DNA of 64,000 bases from Microbacterium ureisolvens. Its GTDB lineage: Bacteria > Actinomycetota > Actinomycetes > Actinomycetales > Microbacteriaceae. The stretch spans positions 62,001-126,000 of the forward strand of contig NZ_JADIJE010000001.1 of NCBI RefSeq assembly GCF_015278315.1, written 5' to 3'. Each line of letters opens with the position of its first letter. Position 1 is the first letter of the stretch. Made by a program: the position numbers and the translations under genes. The notes below the pieces were generated by a model, which saw nothing but the letters and a program-made list of their open reading frames with translations, searched no databases and was not told the DNA's origin. Below are positions 63,984-64,000 of the stretch, one piece after another.

Positions 63984-64000
63984 GCCGCGGGACCCAGGTC

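Overview
The window is high-GC DNA with features typical of actinobacteria, most likely Microbacteriaceae and probably Microbacterium. The evidence is the GC-rich third codon positions, many genes with a TAnnnT -10 hexamer only 6-7 nt before the start codon (leaderless mRNAs), GTG starts, an F420/LLM-type oxidoreductase, the DUF6421 and DUF4916 families, and a strikingly over-used octamer GGCATCCG/CGGATGCC. The genus call is an inference; no rRNA or tRNA gene was seen. 

Region 1 (1-11085) looks like reductive-pyrimidine or beta-amino-acid catabolism. It holds the tail of a probable beta-ureidopropionase, a dihydropyrimidinase, an LLM-class oxidoreductase, and a four-gene NMT1/THI5-type ABC importer. 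A small HxlR-controlled pair lies between these and a class III omega-aminotransferase with methylmalonate/malonate-semialdehyde dehydrogenase. Region 2 (11101-16427) starts with a higher-order extragenic repeat array and a diacylglycerol-kinase-like gene. It continues with an Lrp/AsnC regulator divergent from a DUF6421 - SDR - threonine-aldolase-like operon. 

Region 3 (16453-26770) is a minus-strand two-operon regulon. DhaK-DhaL kinase, RpiB-like and TIM-like isomerases and a GntR regulator form one operon. A xylose-isomerase-like TIM-barrel protein, a 3-hydroxyacyl-CoA-dehydrogenase-like enzyme, an SDR, a 33-residue membrane peptide, an MFS carrier, a beta-hydroxyacid dehydrogenase and a DUF1537 kinase form the other. 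Both operons carry the same ATCCTATAGGAAAT(A/T)GG sequence upstream. Together they look like tetronate / tetrulose / apionate-type sugar-acid catabolism ending at erythrose 4-phosphate. 

Region 4 (26829-41108) is mainly housekeeping: a DivIVA-like coiled coil, an M3 peptidase, a NUDIX protein, an esterase, an ABC-F protein behind a uORF plus mutually exclusive hairpins, twin PspC mini-proteins with related upstream inverted repeats, and Lhr helicase overlapping Nei. Region 5 (41109-54737) is a Pot-type (polyamine-like) ABC importer followed by an amidohydrolase, a cysteine hydrolase, an FAD amine oxidase-like protein, a cupin, a PucR regulator, a frameshifted second semialdehyde dehydrogenase and a second class III aminotransferase. 

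Region 6 (54877-63983) ends with a hexapeptide protein, a membrane-anchored nuclease, DUF1304, an HTH-less LysR-like domain and a glutamine amidotransferase. It also contains a minus-strand operon of ECF sigma factor, a 155-residue partner, a cytoplasmic subtilase with five NPHGMT repeats, and a TPR-CHAT (caspase-like) protease. This operon is the most likely undescribed system here. Its parts recall the TPR-CHAT protease / sigma-factor logic of type III-E CRISPR, but no CRISPR array or cas gene is present.
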